A stretch of 64,000 nucleotides of DNA. Source: Rummeliibacillus sp044763875 (GTDB lineage: Bacteria > Bacillota > Bacilli > Bacillales_A > Planococcaceae). The notes below the pieces were generated by a model. The model searched no databases. It was not told the DNA's origin and worked only from the letters and a program-made list of their open reading frames with translations. This document shows positions 57,441-64,000 of this stretch, piece by piece. How positions within the stretch are numbered: the stretch's first letter is position 1; each line of letters opens with the position of its first letter. The position numbers and the translations under genes were made by a program. Where the stretch lies: positions 744,001-808,000 of the forward strand of contig NZ_JBIWGZ010000001.1 in assembly GCF_044763875.1 (NCBI RefSeq), given 5' to 3'.

Positions 57441-58373
57441 TTACTTTTTTGCTAATTCAGTTATATAATCAAAGAACGCATCGCGATTCACATCATAAAC
57501 GACATTCACAGGTCGTCCATCAGCGGTTTCAACTGTACGGCCTTGGCTTGGACCGTCTGTGTGTACAATGCTGTTAATGGTTTGTACTTTCACAAGATCA
57601 CGATTGCCAACAAATGCGGTTGTTAACACATCCCACAAATAGTATGTTGAGTTCGTTGAAAAGTGAACAAGTGGTGGTACCATCGCATAACATTGTCCAA
57701 GAAAATCAACACCCAGGTATTTGCGTTCTTTAGCCCAACGCTCACGTACATCTAAAGTTAGCGGTACTTGGTTTGTACTTTCAAGCGCCACTAAATCAAT
57801 TTCGATGCTGGTATCCCATACACGAGCGGCTGCTTCAGGGTCCCAAAATACATTCCATTCCGCTGTTCCATCATGTTCAGGCTCGTGCACATTTCCTGCT
57901 TCACGGAATGTACCACCCATCCAAACAAGTCGTTCAATTTTCTCTTCGATTTCAGGATCTTCATCTAAAGCACGGGCAAGATCGGTAAGAGGCCCTGTAA
58001 ATAATAAAGTTGTTTTTTCTTCAGTTGCACGAATCGTTTCTATCAAATGATGATGTGCAGGTTTGTCCGCCACCGGTGTTACAACTATTCCAGATTCATT
58101 TAAAATTGGTAGTGCTTCTACATAAAAAGCGTGCATTCGCCAATCTTTTGGAAAAGGGTTTTTTGCGCGTGAATTTGACTCAGCTACTTCAAGGCTGCCG
58201 TTTCCAAAGCGATCAATAATTTTTCGGCTCGCAAACATTGCCGGTTCTAAATAACAATCTGCTGGAATGACTGAAACACCTGTGAGTTCAACAGTGTCCA
58301 TTTTTAGTAATAAAAATAGCGAAACAAGATCATCAACTCCGCCATCATGATTAAAGTAAATTTTCTTTTTCAT
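57441..58373 (-). CDS. Inosine/uridine-preferring nucleoside hydrolase family protein
   Basis: The protein (310 residues from ATG at 58373) begins KKKIYFNHDGGVDDLVSLFL with the calcium-binding DGGVDD motif of nucleoside N-ribohydrolases, and has LLFTGPLTDLARAL near 120-133, RLVWMGGTF near 145-153 and an EWNVFWDPEAAARV block near 171-184. It cleaves nucleosides into base and ribose. A longer frame up to 58448 exists but the family begins at KKKIYFNHDGG. Base preference is unknown. It is followed by a strong terminator. With add and ade it contributes to nucleoside and base salvage. Confidence 0.9.
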   Translation of the reverse strand: MKKKIYFNHDGGVDDLVSLFLLLKMDTVELTGVSVIPADCYLEPAMFASRKIIDRFGNGSLEVAESNSRAKNPFPKDWRMHAFYVEALPILNESGIVVTPVADKPAHHHLIETIRATEEKTTLLFTGPLTDLARALDEDPEIEEKIERLVWMGGTFREAGNVHEPEHDGTAEWNVFWDPEAAARVWDTSIEIDLVALESTNQVPLTLDVRERWAKERKYLGVDFLGQCYAMVPPLVHFSTNSTYYLWDVLTTAFVGNRDLVKVQTINSIVHTDGPSQGRTVETADGRPVNVVYDVNRDAFFDYITELAKK

Positions 58374-59164
58374 TATTTTTTCGATCCCTTCATGGTGAAT
58401 TTTTATAAATTGCTTGGGATTCACCCAACTATTTTCTTGTTGGAACACTCGAATAACGTCGTACTTTGCTCCACACTAATGCCACCAAAAATGCCTGACG
58501 TACCACCTCTCATGATAGTTTATAGACATCTTAAAATATAAAAATGCTCCGATAGCTACTGAAACATTGACTAGGGCATGTGTATATATAAAAGGAAGAA
58601 TTGATCGCTTCTTCCATTTAACAGTTACCACTTAGTCAAGCCCTTTACGGTGGCATGGTAGAAACTATTGGGCAATATCCCCAATACTTGACGACATTAT
58701 TCTAACTTTAATTAACATTTAAAATAATAATAGTAATTTATGGTTTCGTCAATTAAATCACGAACATTTTTATCGATTTTTATTATATCATTCGCATTTT
58801 AAACGCATTTACAACGTTATTATCCCTTTACTGCTTTCATTCTTTTGCAATGTGAGGGCTGACTCAAATCCCTCAACTTCTATATTCAGCTCAATTTAAT
58901 ATCGAAATTGTCAGGATCTGGTCCGTCGTGAAGATTTTGATTTAACCCATGATCCGAACCATGGTGGACATTCATTAATATTTCAGAAAGTGAATTTCTA
59001 CTCTAATCATTTAGAAAAAAAGAAACCCCTGCTCAATTCTTCAATAAAAAATGAGTTGTCTAAACAACACATAGTTCATCAACTCTTGCAAACCGTTACC
59101 ATGTAATTGCTTAACAAACAATCTTTTTGAGTATCCTTACTCTTCCTGTCTTCTCAACAATCTA
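58374..59164. other. Long spacer with decayed fragments
   Basis: Short open pieces occur on the minus strand upstream of the hydrolase (for example HALVNVSVAIGAFLYFKMSI near 58540-58580) but none has a start and ribosome binding site. One fragment is listed separately at 58886-59002. I see no promoter that I can place with confidence. Confidence 0.35.
58886..59002 (-). pseudogene. Possible C-terminal gene remnant, His/Asp-rich
   Basis: The minus strand reads SRNSLSEILMNVHHGSDHGL and continues NLHDGPDPDNFDIKLS to a TGA at 58886-58888, with an in-frame stop just upstream. It may be the tail of a lost protein, or a 29-residue peptide from the internal ATG, which lacks a good ribosome binding site. 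Confidence 0.3.
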
Positions 59165-59218
59165 GCCCTTAAATGAAAATAAGCGCTTATCCTTATTTTT
59201 TCAAGGATAGCGCCCTTT
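59165..59218 (+). repeat. Hairpin repeat (family R1), copy 2
   Basis: Nearly identical to 276-330: AAATGAAAATAAGCGCTTAT, CCTT, loop, CAAGGATAGCGCCC. Lies downstream of the amino-acid permease gene. Confidence 0.6.
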
Positions 59219-59334
59219 AATCGAATAATATGATCTTAGCCATAAAATCATTTAATTCTTGATGAACTAACGTATTCGTTTATTTAAGTAAATTTCTTTA
59301 CAAACAATGTTATCAATTTTTAAATTCAACAATC

Positions 59335-60717
59335 TTATTTTTCAATGGAACTCTTTGTAAAATCTCTTTTTTTAATTTTATATCCAATATATAGAATCAA
59401 AAACCATATAGGTGCTACAATTAATGCTATTCGCATGTCCTCAATAAATCCCATTAAGACAACGACAAACGCTAAAAATGCTAATGCTAAATAGCTTGAA
59501 ACTGGATATAACGGCATTTTAAATACTAATTTTTCTATATCCTTTTTGGTTTTTAATTTTCTGAACTTTAATTGTGTAATCAGGATAATCGTCCAGCTGG
59601 TAATAACCGCAACCGTGGCAACAGAAGAAATATACAGAAACACTTTTTCTGGGACAATATAATTCAAGAATACTGCGACTAATAAAAACAATGAAGAGAA
59701 CAAGATTCCACGTATCGGACTTCCATTCTTGCTAAGCTTTCCGAAATATTTCGGACCGTTATTTTGCAGTGATAAATTATATAGCATTCTTCCCGAAGCG
59801 AATAACCCACTATTAAAAGCAGATAATGCTGCTGTTATGACAACGAAGTTAATTACATCCGCAGCACCAGGAATGCCAACTTTATCAAAAATTAACACAA
59901 ACGGACTACCATTCGTGCCTATCTGATTCCAAGGATATAAAATCATCATGACTCCTAATGCACCAATATAAAAAATTAATATCCTCCAGATAACATTGTT
60001 GATGGCTGACGGAATTGAATGTTGAGGATTTTTTGCTTCCCCTGCAGTAATTCCAACTAGTTCTACCCCGCCAAAAGAAAACATCACGAGGACCAATGAC
60101 ATAATAATACCGTTGATTCCATTCGGCATGAATCCTCCATGAGCCCAAAGATTGTCAAAACCAATTGGCTGTCCTCCGTTCCCAATTCCCAGGAAGATAA
60201 TTCCTAATCCAAGGAGAATCATTCCGATAATGGCTACAACTTTAATCAGCGCAAACCAGAATTCAAACTCTCCGAATGCTTTTACATTAGCAAGGTTTAC
60301 CATTGTAAATACGATAATTACAGCCAGTGCTATCAGCCAATTTGGAATATCAGGAAACCAGTAATTTACATAAACGCCTACTACCGTTATTTCTGACATC
60401 CCAACGACAACCCACATAAACCAATAAGTCCAACCAGTTAAATAACCTGCAAACTCCCCTAAATATCGATGTGCATATGAACTAAATGAACCTGAAACTG
60501 GTTCATCCACAGCCATTTCCCCAAGTGCTCTCATAATGGTAAAAATGACTAAGCCTCCAACTAAATATGAGAGTAAAATGGATGGACCTGCCATTTGAAT
60601 GGTTGCACTTGAGCCGTAGAACAATCCAACTCCAATTGAACCCCCAAGGGCAATTAACTGAATATGCCTATTGTTTAACCCGCGTTGAAGACTCTTTTTT
60701 TGATTATCCTTACTCAA
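59335..60717 (-). CDS. Amino-acid permease of the AAT family (ProY/AapA-like)
   Basis: The 460-residue protein has about twelve helices and the family start RGLNNRHIQLIALGGSIGVG, GSFSSYAHRYLGEFAGYLTG near 75-95, and GVELVGITAGEAKNPQHSIP near 216-235. It is closest in pattern to ProY-type permeases. Substrate cannot be set from the protein alone, but the T-box leader at 60780-61036 has a specifier that reads best as UAC, pointing to tyrosine or another aromatic amino acid. TTG start with AGGAGG 9 bases upstream. Confidence 0.9.
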   Translation of the reverse strand: MSKDNQKKSLQRGLNNRHIQLIALGGSIGVGLFYGSSATIQMAGPSILLSYLVGGLVIFTIMRALGEMAVDEPVSGSFSSYAHRYLGEFAGYLTGWTYWFMWVVVGMSEITVVGVYVNYWFPDIPNWLIALAVIIVFTMVNLANVKAFGEFEFWFALIKVVAIIGMILLGLGIIFLGIGNGGQPIGFDNLWAHGGFMPNGINGIIMSLVLVMFSFGGVELVGITAGEAKNPQHSIPSAINNVIWRILIFYIGALGVMMILYPWNQIGTNGSPFVLIFDKVGIPGAADVINFVVITAALSAFNSGLFASGRMLYNLSLQNNGPKYFGKLSKNGSPIRGILFSSLFLLVAVFLNYIVPEKVFLYISSVATVAVITSWTIILITQLKFRKLKTKKDIEKLVFKMPLYPVSSYLALAFLAFVVVLMGFIEDMRIALIVAPIWFLILYIGYKIKKRDFTKSSIEK

Positions 60718-60779
60718 TCATTATTCCTCCTAAAAATTATTACTAATATCGCAAGTTCTATAAGAAACAAAATAAAAAA

Positions 60780-60815
60780 TAAAAAAAACGCCCTTTTGGA
60801 TTAACCAAAAGGACG
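60780..60815 (-). terminator. T-box terminator
   Basis: CCTTTTGGTTAATCCAAAAGG hairpin followed by CG and eight T on the minus strand; mutually exclusive with the antiterminator that includes the T-box sequence. Confidence 0.85.
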
Positions 60816-61036
60816 ATTCAACTCGTGTTACCACCTTTAATTCATAAGCAACTCACATTGCTTATCTTTGTAAGTACGGTCATCTGACGATACTTTAGCA
60901 CATGATTACGGGTGCTAAGCCGGTGTAGCCTACTAAGGATTCCTTTTCAGTACACTGCTCCAAGATGAATTCACAATCTTTCAACATGCACCTCTCATCA
61001 GCCGGTAACTTTCTGTCTGTTTACATGATTGCTACT
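60780..61036 (-). ncRNA. T-box leader controlling the amino-acid permease, probable Tyr specifier
   Basis: On the minus strand the leader begins AGAAAGTTACCGGCTGATGA (Stem I base), continues through GAATTCATCTTGGAGCAG and GTGTACTGAA, and reaches the T-box sequence AAAGGTGGTAACACGAG (about 60822-60838) that pairs with uncharged tRNA. The terminator GTCCTTTTGG/CCAAAAGG with eight T follows (60781-60815). In GTG-UAC-UGAA the codon before UGAA, at 60950-60952, is UAC, tyrosine. The specifier assignment is by pattern only. An extended -10 TGCTATGAT lies at 61044-61052. Confidence 0.85.
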
Positions 61037-61167
61037 ATTTCTTATCATAGCATTTGTTCTTATACTTATATCTCGAAATGTTTTTAACAAATCTTCGTTA
61101 TGCAAATATTAATTATTTATTATTTTATCCCTAAATTTAAGTTTGTCAATATAAAATTTTCTACTTC

Positions 61168-61202
61168 AATCCTTTTTCAAGGATAGCGCCCGATTACGGA
61201 AT
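61168..61202 (+). repeat. R1-type repeat tail
   Basis: AATCCTTTTTCAAGGATAGC then GCCCGATTACGGAAT; the AAGGATAGCGCCCGATT block recurs at 310-330 and, degraded, at 57226-57263 and 55057-55085. It follows the AhpD-like gene. Confidence 0.5.
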
Positions 61203-61225
61203 ATTAAAAATGCGATTTAGAGTAA

Positions 61226-61669
61226 TTATTTTTCAGTGGCTGTATTGCCCATTGCAATAGAAATTCTATTCCAACTGTTAATTTGATTAATTATTAGAAC
61301 AAGGTCAACATACTGTTTCTCATCATAGTGTTCACGTACTCGTTGATAAAGCTCTTCTGGAACACGTTTTGTCGGGATTAATGTCACATGCTCTGCCAAC
61401 TCTAAAGCTATTTTTTCTGCTTCTGTATAGAATTCACACTCTTGCCAGGCACTAATACAGTATATTCTTTGTTCTGTTTCACCCATTTTTCGAGCATCTG
61501 CTGAATGCATATTTAAACAATATGCACAGCCGTTAATTTGAGAAACACGAATTTTAATAAGCTCCCGAAGTTTTCGTTCGATCGCTGTCATTTTCATGTA
61601 TTTTTCCATATCCATCATAATTTTCATACCATCAGGTACAATTTCATAGTAAGAAACTCTTTGGTTCAT
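61226..61669 (-). CDS. Carboxymuconolactone decarboxylase/AhpD-like family protein
   Basis: The 147-residue protein has the AhpD-type core RELIKIRVSQINGCAYCLNM (near 35-54), with the redox CxxC pair and a following His (CAYCLNMH). Such proteins act as alkylhydroperoxidase-like antioxidants. The N-terminal MNQRVSYYEIVPDGMKIMMD and the C-terminal INQINSWNRISIA are typical of the YnjA/CMD type. ATG start with AAAGGGG upstream. Monocistronic. Confidence 0.87.
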   Translation of the reverse strand: MNQRVSYYEIVPDGMKIMMDMEKYMKMTAIERKLRELIKIRVSQINGCAYCLNMHSADARKMGETEQRIYCISAWQECEFYTEAEKIALELAEHVTLIPTKRVPEELYQRVREHYDEKQYVDLVLIINQINSWNRISIAMGNTATEK

Positions 61670-61769
61670 AAAGCAAGACCCCTTTGATTTAGTATAAGAT
61701 TATTATACCTATACAAGAACATCTGTACCATTTTTATAAAGAAATTGCCCTACAATCGGTCCTTTTCGT

Positions 61770-61818
61770 GAAGAAAGACGCTTTCCTTATTTCAAAAAAG
61801 CGCCATTTAATGCAATAA
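61770..61818 (+). repeat. R1-like hairpin repeat
   Basis: AAGACGCTTTCCTTATTTC then AAAAAAGCGCCATTTAATG is a degraded relative of the R1 hairpins and lies after the cidB-like gene. Confidence 0.35.
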
Positions 61819-61854
61819 CACATAATATTAATACAGGGGGGGGCACCCATTTCC

Positions 61855-62547
61855 CTACACGTTCAAAGTATGGATAAAAGGTGTTAGGATTAATGCCCAG
61901 ATAACTGTAAGGATGGCAGTTAGAATGAAGGATACACTGGAGGTTGTTCCCTCTTTTTCCCCGATTTTAAACGCTTTTGCGGTCCCAAGTGCCTGAGCAC
62001 CCAAACCATACACCATGCCGATTGACAATGGATGCTTAATGGAAAAGTACTTTATTATAGATGGGCCTATGAAGACGCCTACAAAACATGTCAACATACT
62101 AAAAAGAACGGTTATAGCAGGAGTCCCTCCAATTGATTCAGACAAACTGACAGCAATTGGAATGGTGACAATGCGAGGAATAATACTGAGCATATAATCC
62201 TTTCCCATTGAAAGCAAGTAAGTACATAAAATACCATAAACTACAGCAACGAGGGAACCGGCGACAAGACTACATACAATCACACGCCAATTTTTCACCA
62301 GAAACGACCAGTTTTGATACAATGGAAGGGCAAATGCAACGGTTACTACATCTAACAATTCATTTAGTGGTAAAGTGCCATTTGCATATTCTTTGTATGG
62401 TATATGCATGATCAAAAGGAGAATAATGAGCATAACAGGAGTGAGAATAATTGGTGAAAATAACAATCCTGGCTTCTTCCGACTGACTTTTTTCGCAAAA
62501 AGATAAAAAAGGACAGTGATAATTACATAAAAAATCTTGGAAACCAT
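61855..62547 (-). CDS. cidB: CidB/LrgB family membrane protein
   Basis: The 230-residue protein has about six helices and the LrgB hallmark block PRIVTIPIAVSLSESIGGTP near 124-143 and GMVYGLGAQALGTAKAFKIG near 178-197. It overlaps the cidA-like gene by 25 bases and is thus coupled to it. CidB/LrgB proteins function with the holin-like CidA/LrgA; recent views include pyruvate transport and control of murein hydrolase activity and cell death. The ATG directly follows AGGAG, an unusually short spacing that suggests re-initiation from cidA. Confidence 0.88.
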   Translation of the reverse strand: MVSKIFYVIITVLFYLFAKKVSRKKPGLLFSPIILTPVMLIILLLIMHIPYKEYANGTLPLNELLDVVTVAFALPLYQNWSFLVKNWRVIVCSLVAGSLVAVVYGILCTYLLSMGKDYMLSIIPRIVTIPIAVSLSESIGGTPAITVLFSMLTCFVGVFIGPSIIKYFSIKHPLSIGMVYGLGAQALGTAKAFKIGEKEGTTSSVSFILTAILTVIWALILTPFIHTLNV

Positions 62548-62918
62548 CTCCTAGATTCACCGCCTTTTCTTTCTAACATCCTTTTGGAGATGACACCTGT
62601 TGCTATCATCATAAGTGCTGTTCCACTAACAATAATGAATAATATACCTAGGCCTTTGATGCTGAATAGCCATGAATATTGCATAAATCCAACGACGGCC
62701 GGTATGAAAAATAACAACATCTCGGAAATAAGAAGCGTAGCCCCAGCTTGCACCCAATTTAATTTTATCAAGCCTGCATGAAGAGCGAAGAATAATAAAA
62801 TCATCCCGACAATACTTCCTGGAATAGGTACATGAAGAAAAGAGACAGTGCTTTTACCAATCCAGGTAAATGCAATAATAACCCCAATTTGCAATATAAT
62901 CATTAAGCTCTTTTTCAA
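62523..62918 (-). CDS. cidA: CidA/LrgA family holin-like protein
   Basis: The protein (131 residues from TTG at 62918, GGAGGTG upstream) has four helices. The block FLHVPIPGSIVGMILLFFAL near 28-47 is the LrgA hallmark, with FFIPAVVGFM near 74-83. The charged C-terminal tail is KRMLERKGGESRRW. Assigned to cidA, not lrgA, because a LysR-type regulator gene precedes it. A longer frame up to 63005 lacks a ribosome binding site. Confidence 0.86.
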   Translation of the reverse strand: MKKSLMIILQIGVIIAFTWIGKSTVSFLHVPIPGSIVGMILLFFALHAGLIKLNWVQAGATLLISEMLLFFIPAVVGFMQYSWLFSIKGLGILFIIVSGTALMMIATGVISKRMLERKGGESRRWFPRFFM

Positions 62919-63020
62919 GAGCAACACCTCCGAAATAGAACAATATTTAATATAGATCATTCTACTTGGAGAATTATGATTCGTATAATATATAAAAACC
63001 ATCAAAACTATTCCATGAAG

Positions 63021-63905
63021 TTATAGTTGGCGTTTTCCTTCCTGAATATAATTAATGAACTCCCGAACTGCATAGGAAAGATACTTATTCTTTTTATAAA
63101 TCAATGCCAATTCCCAATCAACCTGAGGTGAAGTGAAAGGAACAATAGAAACCTGATTCTTAAATCGGTTTGCTACCGACTTAGGAACGATAGATATCCC
63201 AAATTGTGCCGCTACCATCTCTCCAACAATATCCCAAAAGGAACTTTTGTAGACTAAATTAGGTTCAAATCCCGATTGCAAACAGGCCACCATTACCACA
63301 TCATGCAGAACATATTCCTCGGTAAAAAGAATAAAGGCTTCTTCCTTTAAATCGGATAAAAATACTGACTTTCTTTCCGACAGCCAATGCTCCCTGTCAA
63401 CAATAGCAACTAGTTCTTCTTTTAATAAGGGGATGTATCCAAACACTTCAGAGTCAACTGGTAATACGGTAATACCCACATCTACTTCCCCTTGTACTAC
63501 CTTTCGTTCTAGTTGCTTCCCGCTAAATTCGACCATTTGCATATCAATTTGCGGATAACCCTTTTTAAAACCAGCAAGAACGTTCGGAAATAACATTACT
63601 CCCAAAGTCGGCATTAATCCCATTTTGATGGTTCCCTTTTTTACATGAACAACTTCGTTTACAGAAGAATGGATATCTTCTATCATCTGCAAAACTTTCA
63701 ATGCTTGATCATAAACAATCTTCCCCGTATCTGTCATCTCCACTTTTCTCTCCGAACGATCTAGCAGCGGTACTTGAAGCTCCACTTCCAAACTTTTTAT
63801 CATCTTGCTGATGGAAGGCTGAGATACATGCAGGCTCTCAGATGCCTTTGTAAAATTCTTTTGTTTGGCTACTTCTACAAAATATTTAAGATGTTGAATA
63901 TCCAT
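63021..63905 (-). CDS. cidR: LysR-family regulator, CidR-like
   Basis: The 294-residue protein has an N-terminal LysR HTH (FTKASESLHVSQPSISKMIK near 18-37) and a two-lobed effector domain (IKMGLMPTLGVMLFPNVLAG near 93-112, FGISIVPKSVANRF near 235-248). CidR-like regulators activate cidAB in response to acetate/pyruvate overflow. Here the gene is on the same strand, about 100 bases upstream of cidA, whereas in S. aureus it is divergent or separate in orientation; so read-through into cidAB is possible. The final 95 bases of the window beyond it show nothing definite. Confidence 0.88.
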   Translation of the reverse strand: MDIQHLKYFVEVAKQKNFTKASESLHVSQPSISKMIKSLEVELQVPLLDRSERKVEMTDTGKIVYDQALKVLQMIEDIHSSVNEVVHVKKGTIKMGLMPTLGVMLFPNVLAGFKKGYPQIDMQMVEFSGKQLERKVVQGEVDVGITVLPVDSEVFGYIPLLKEELVAIVDREHWLSERKSVFLSDLKEEAFILFTEEYVLHDVVMVACLQSGFEPNLVYKSSFWDIVGEMVAAQFGISIVPKSVANRFKNQVSIVPFTSPQVDWELALIYKKNKYLSYAVREFINYIQEGKRQL

Positions 63906-64000
63906 TTTAAAACTCCCTAATACTATAATAATAATTCCTACCCACCATTACTTAAAGGTTTCATATTTTTATTTTATCTTGTTCGTTTATACATAATTTG

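Noticed and set aside
1..64000. CRISPR arrays, rRNA, tRNA genes, prophage or intact insertion sequences
   Set aside because: No regularly spaced repeats, no rRNA or cloverleaf-like conserved sequences, no integrase or complete transposase frame was found.

Overview
The window looks like chromosomal DNA of a low-GC, spore-forming Bacillales species. Signs are a CwlJ-type spore cortex hydrolase behind a SigE-like promoter, AGGAGG-type ribosome binding sites, frequent TTG/GTG starts, T-box and purine riboswitch leaders, an Isp-type intracellular subtilisin and a cidA/cidB/cidR set. The gene content and the interspersed palindromic repeats suggest a Lysinibacillus/Solibacillus-like member, but genus is an inference. 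No rRNA, tRNA, CRISPR array, prophage or intact insertion sequence was seen. Most genes lie on the minus strand.

Layout. 1-3.5 kb: a RibD-C reductase, a membrane protein and an FAD-linked oxidase, then a transposase scrap. 3.8-11.9 kb: a 2-hydroxyacid catabolic locus (TAXI-type TRAP transporter, FadR-type regulator, GlcD/GlcF-like oxidase, L-2-hydroxyglutarate oxidase) with a promoter overlapped by a FadR-type operator and followed by a cre-like site. 12.3-15.5 kb: small enzymes, including a DinB/HAD region in which an alpha/beta hydrolase sits between two diverged copies of the same ~190 bp junction. 15.9-21.1 kb: a small oxidase-like membrane protein, adenine deaminase, acyl-CoA ligase and cwlJ. 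21.3-30 kb: a repeat nested in a repeat, a DUF975 protein, a frameshifted DOPA-dioxygenase-like gene, an MMPL transporter, an intracellular subtilisin coupled to a leaderless endonuclease I, and a TetR/HXXEE pair sharing operators. 30.6-31.7 kb: a DUF2089/SHOCT-like three-gene set. 32.6-37.6 kb: an operon matching the known N-succinyl-amino-acid-racemase route that converts D- to L-amino acids (RpiR regulator, M20 hydrolase, GNAT, NSAR/OSBS enolase, YkvI transporter).

39.1-41.4 kb: an AraC-type regulator gene cut in two, with about 1.2 kb between its halves encoding a secreted protein and a two-helix membrane protein. 43.6-51.6 kb: two YxlE/YxlF/YxlG-like ABC modules under different regulators (HTH_20 type and XRE-TPR type), with a second nested repeat between them. 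52-54.3 kb: a polysaccharide deacetylase and an MGDG-type glycosyltransferase. 55.2-58.4 kb: adenosine deaminase behind an adenine riboswitch, and a nucleoside hydrolase; with the adenine deaminase at 16.3-18.1 kb these serve purine salvage. 59.3-61 kb: an amino-acid permease behind a T-box leader whose specifier reads best as UAC (Tyr). 61.2-63.9 kb: an AhpD-like protein and cidB, cidA and cidR, all on the minus strand.

The spaces between genes are rich in decayed sequence: large palindromic repeats, a roughly 240 bp MITE-like unit found twice inside such palindromes, smaller hairpin repeats, and gene fragments (dinB, HAD, MBL-fold hydrolase, transposase, a small membrane peptide).
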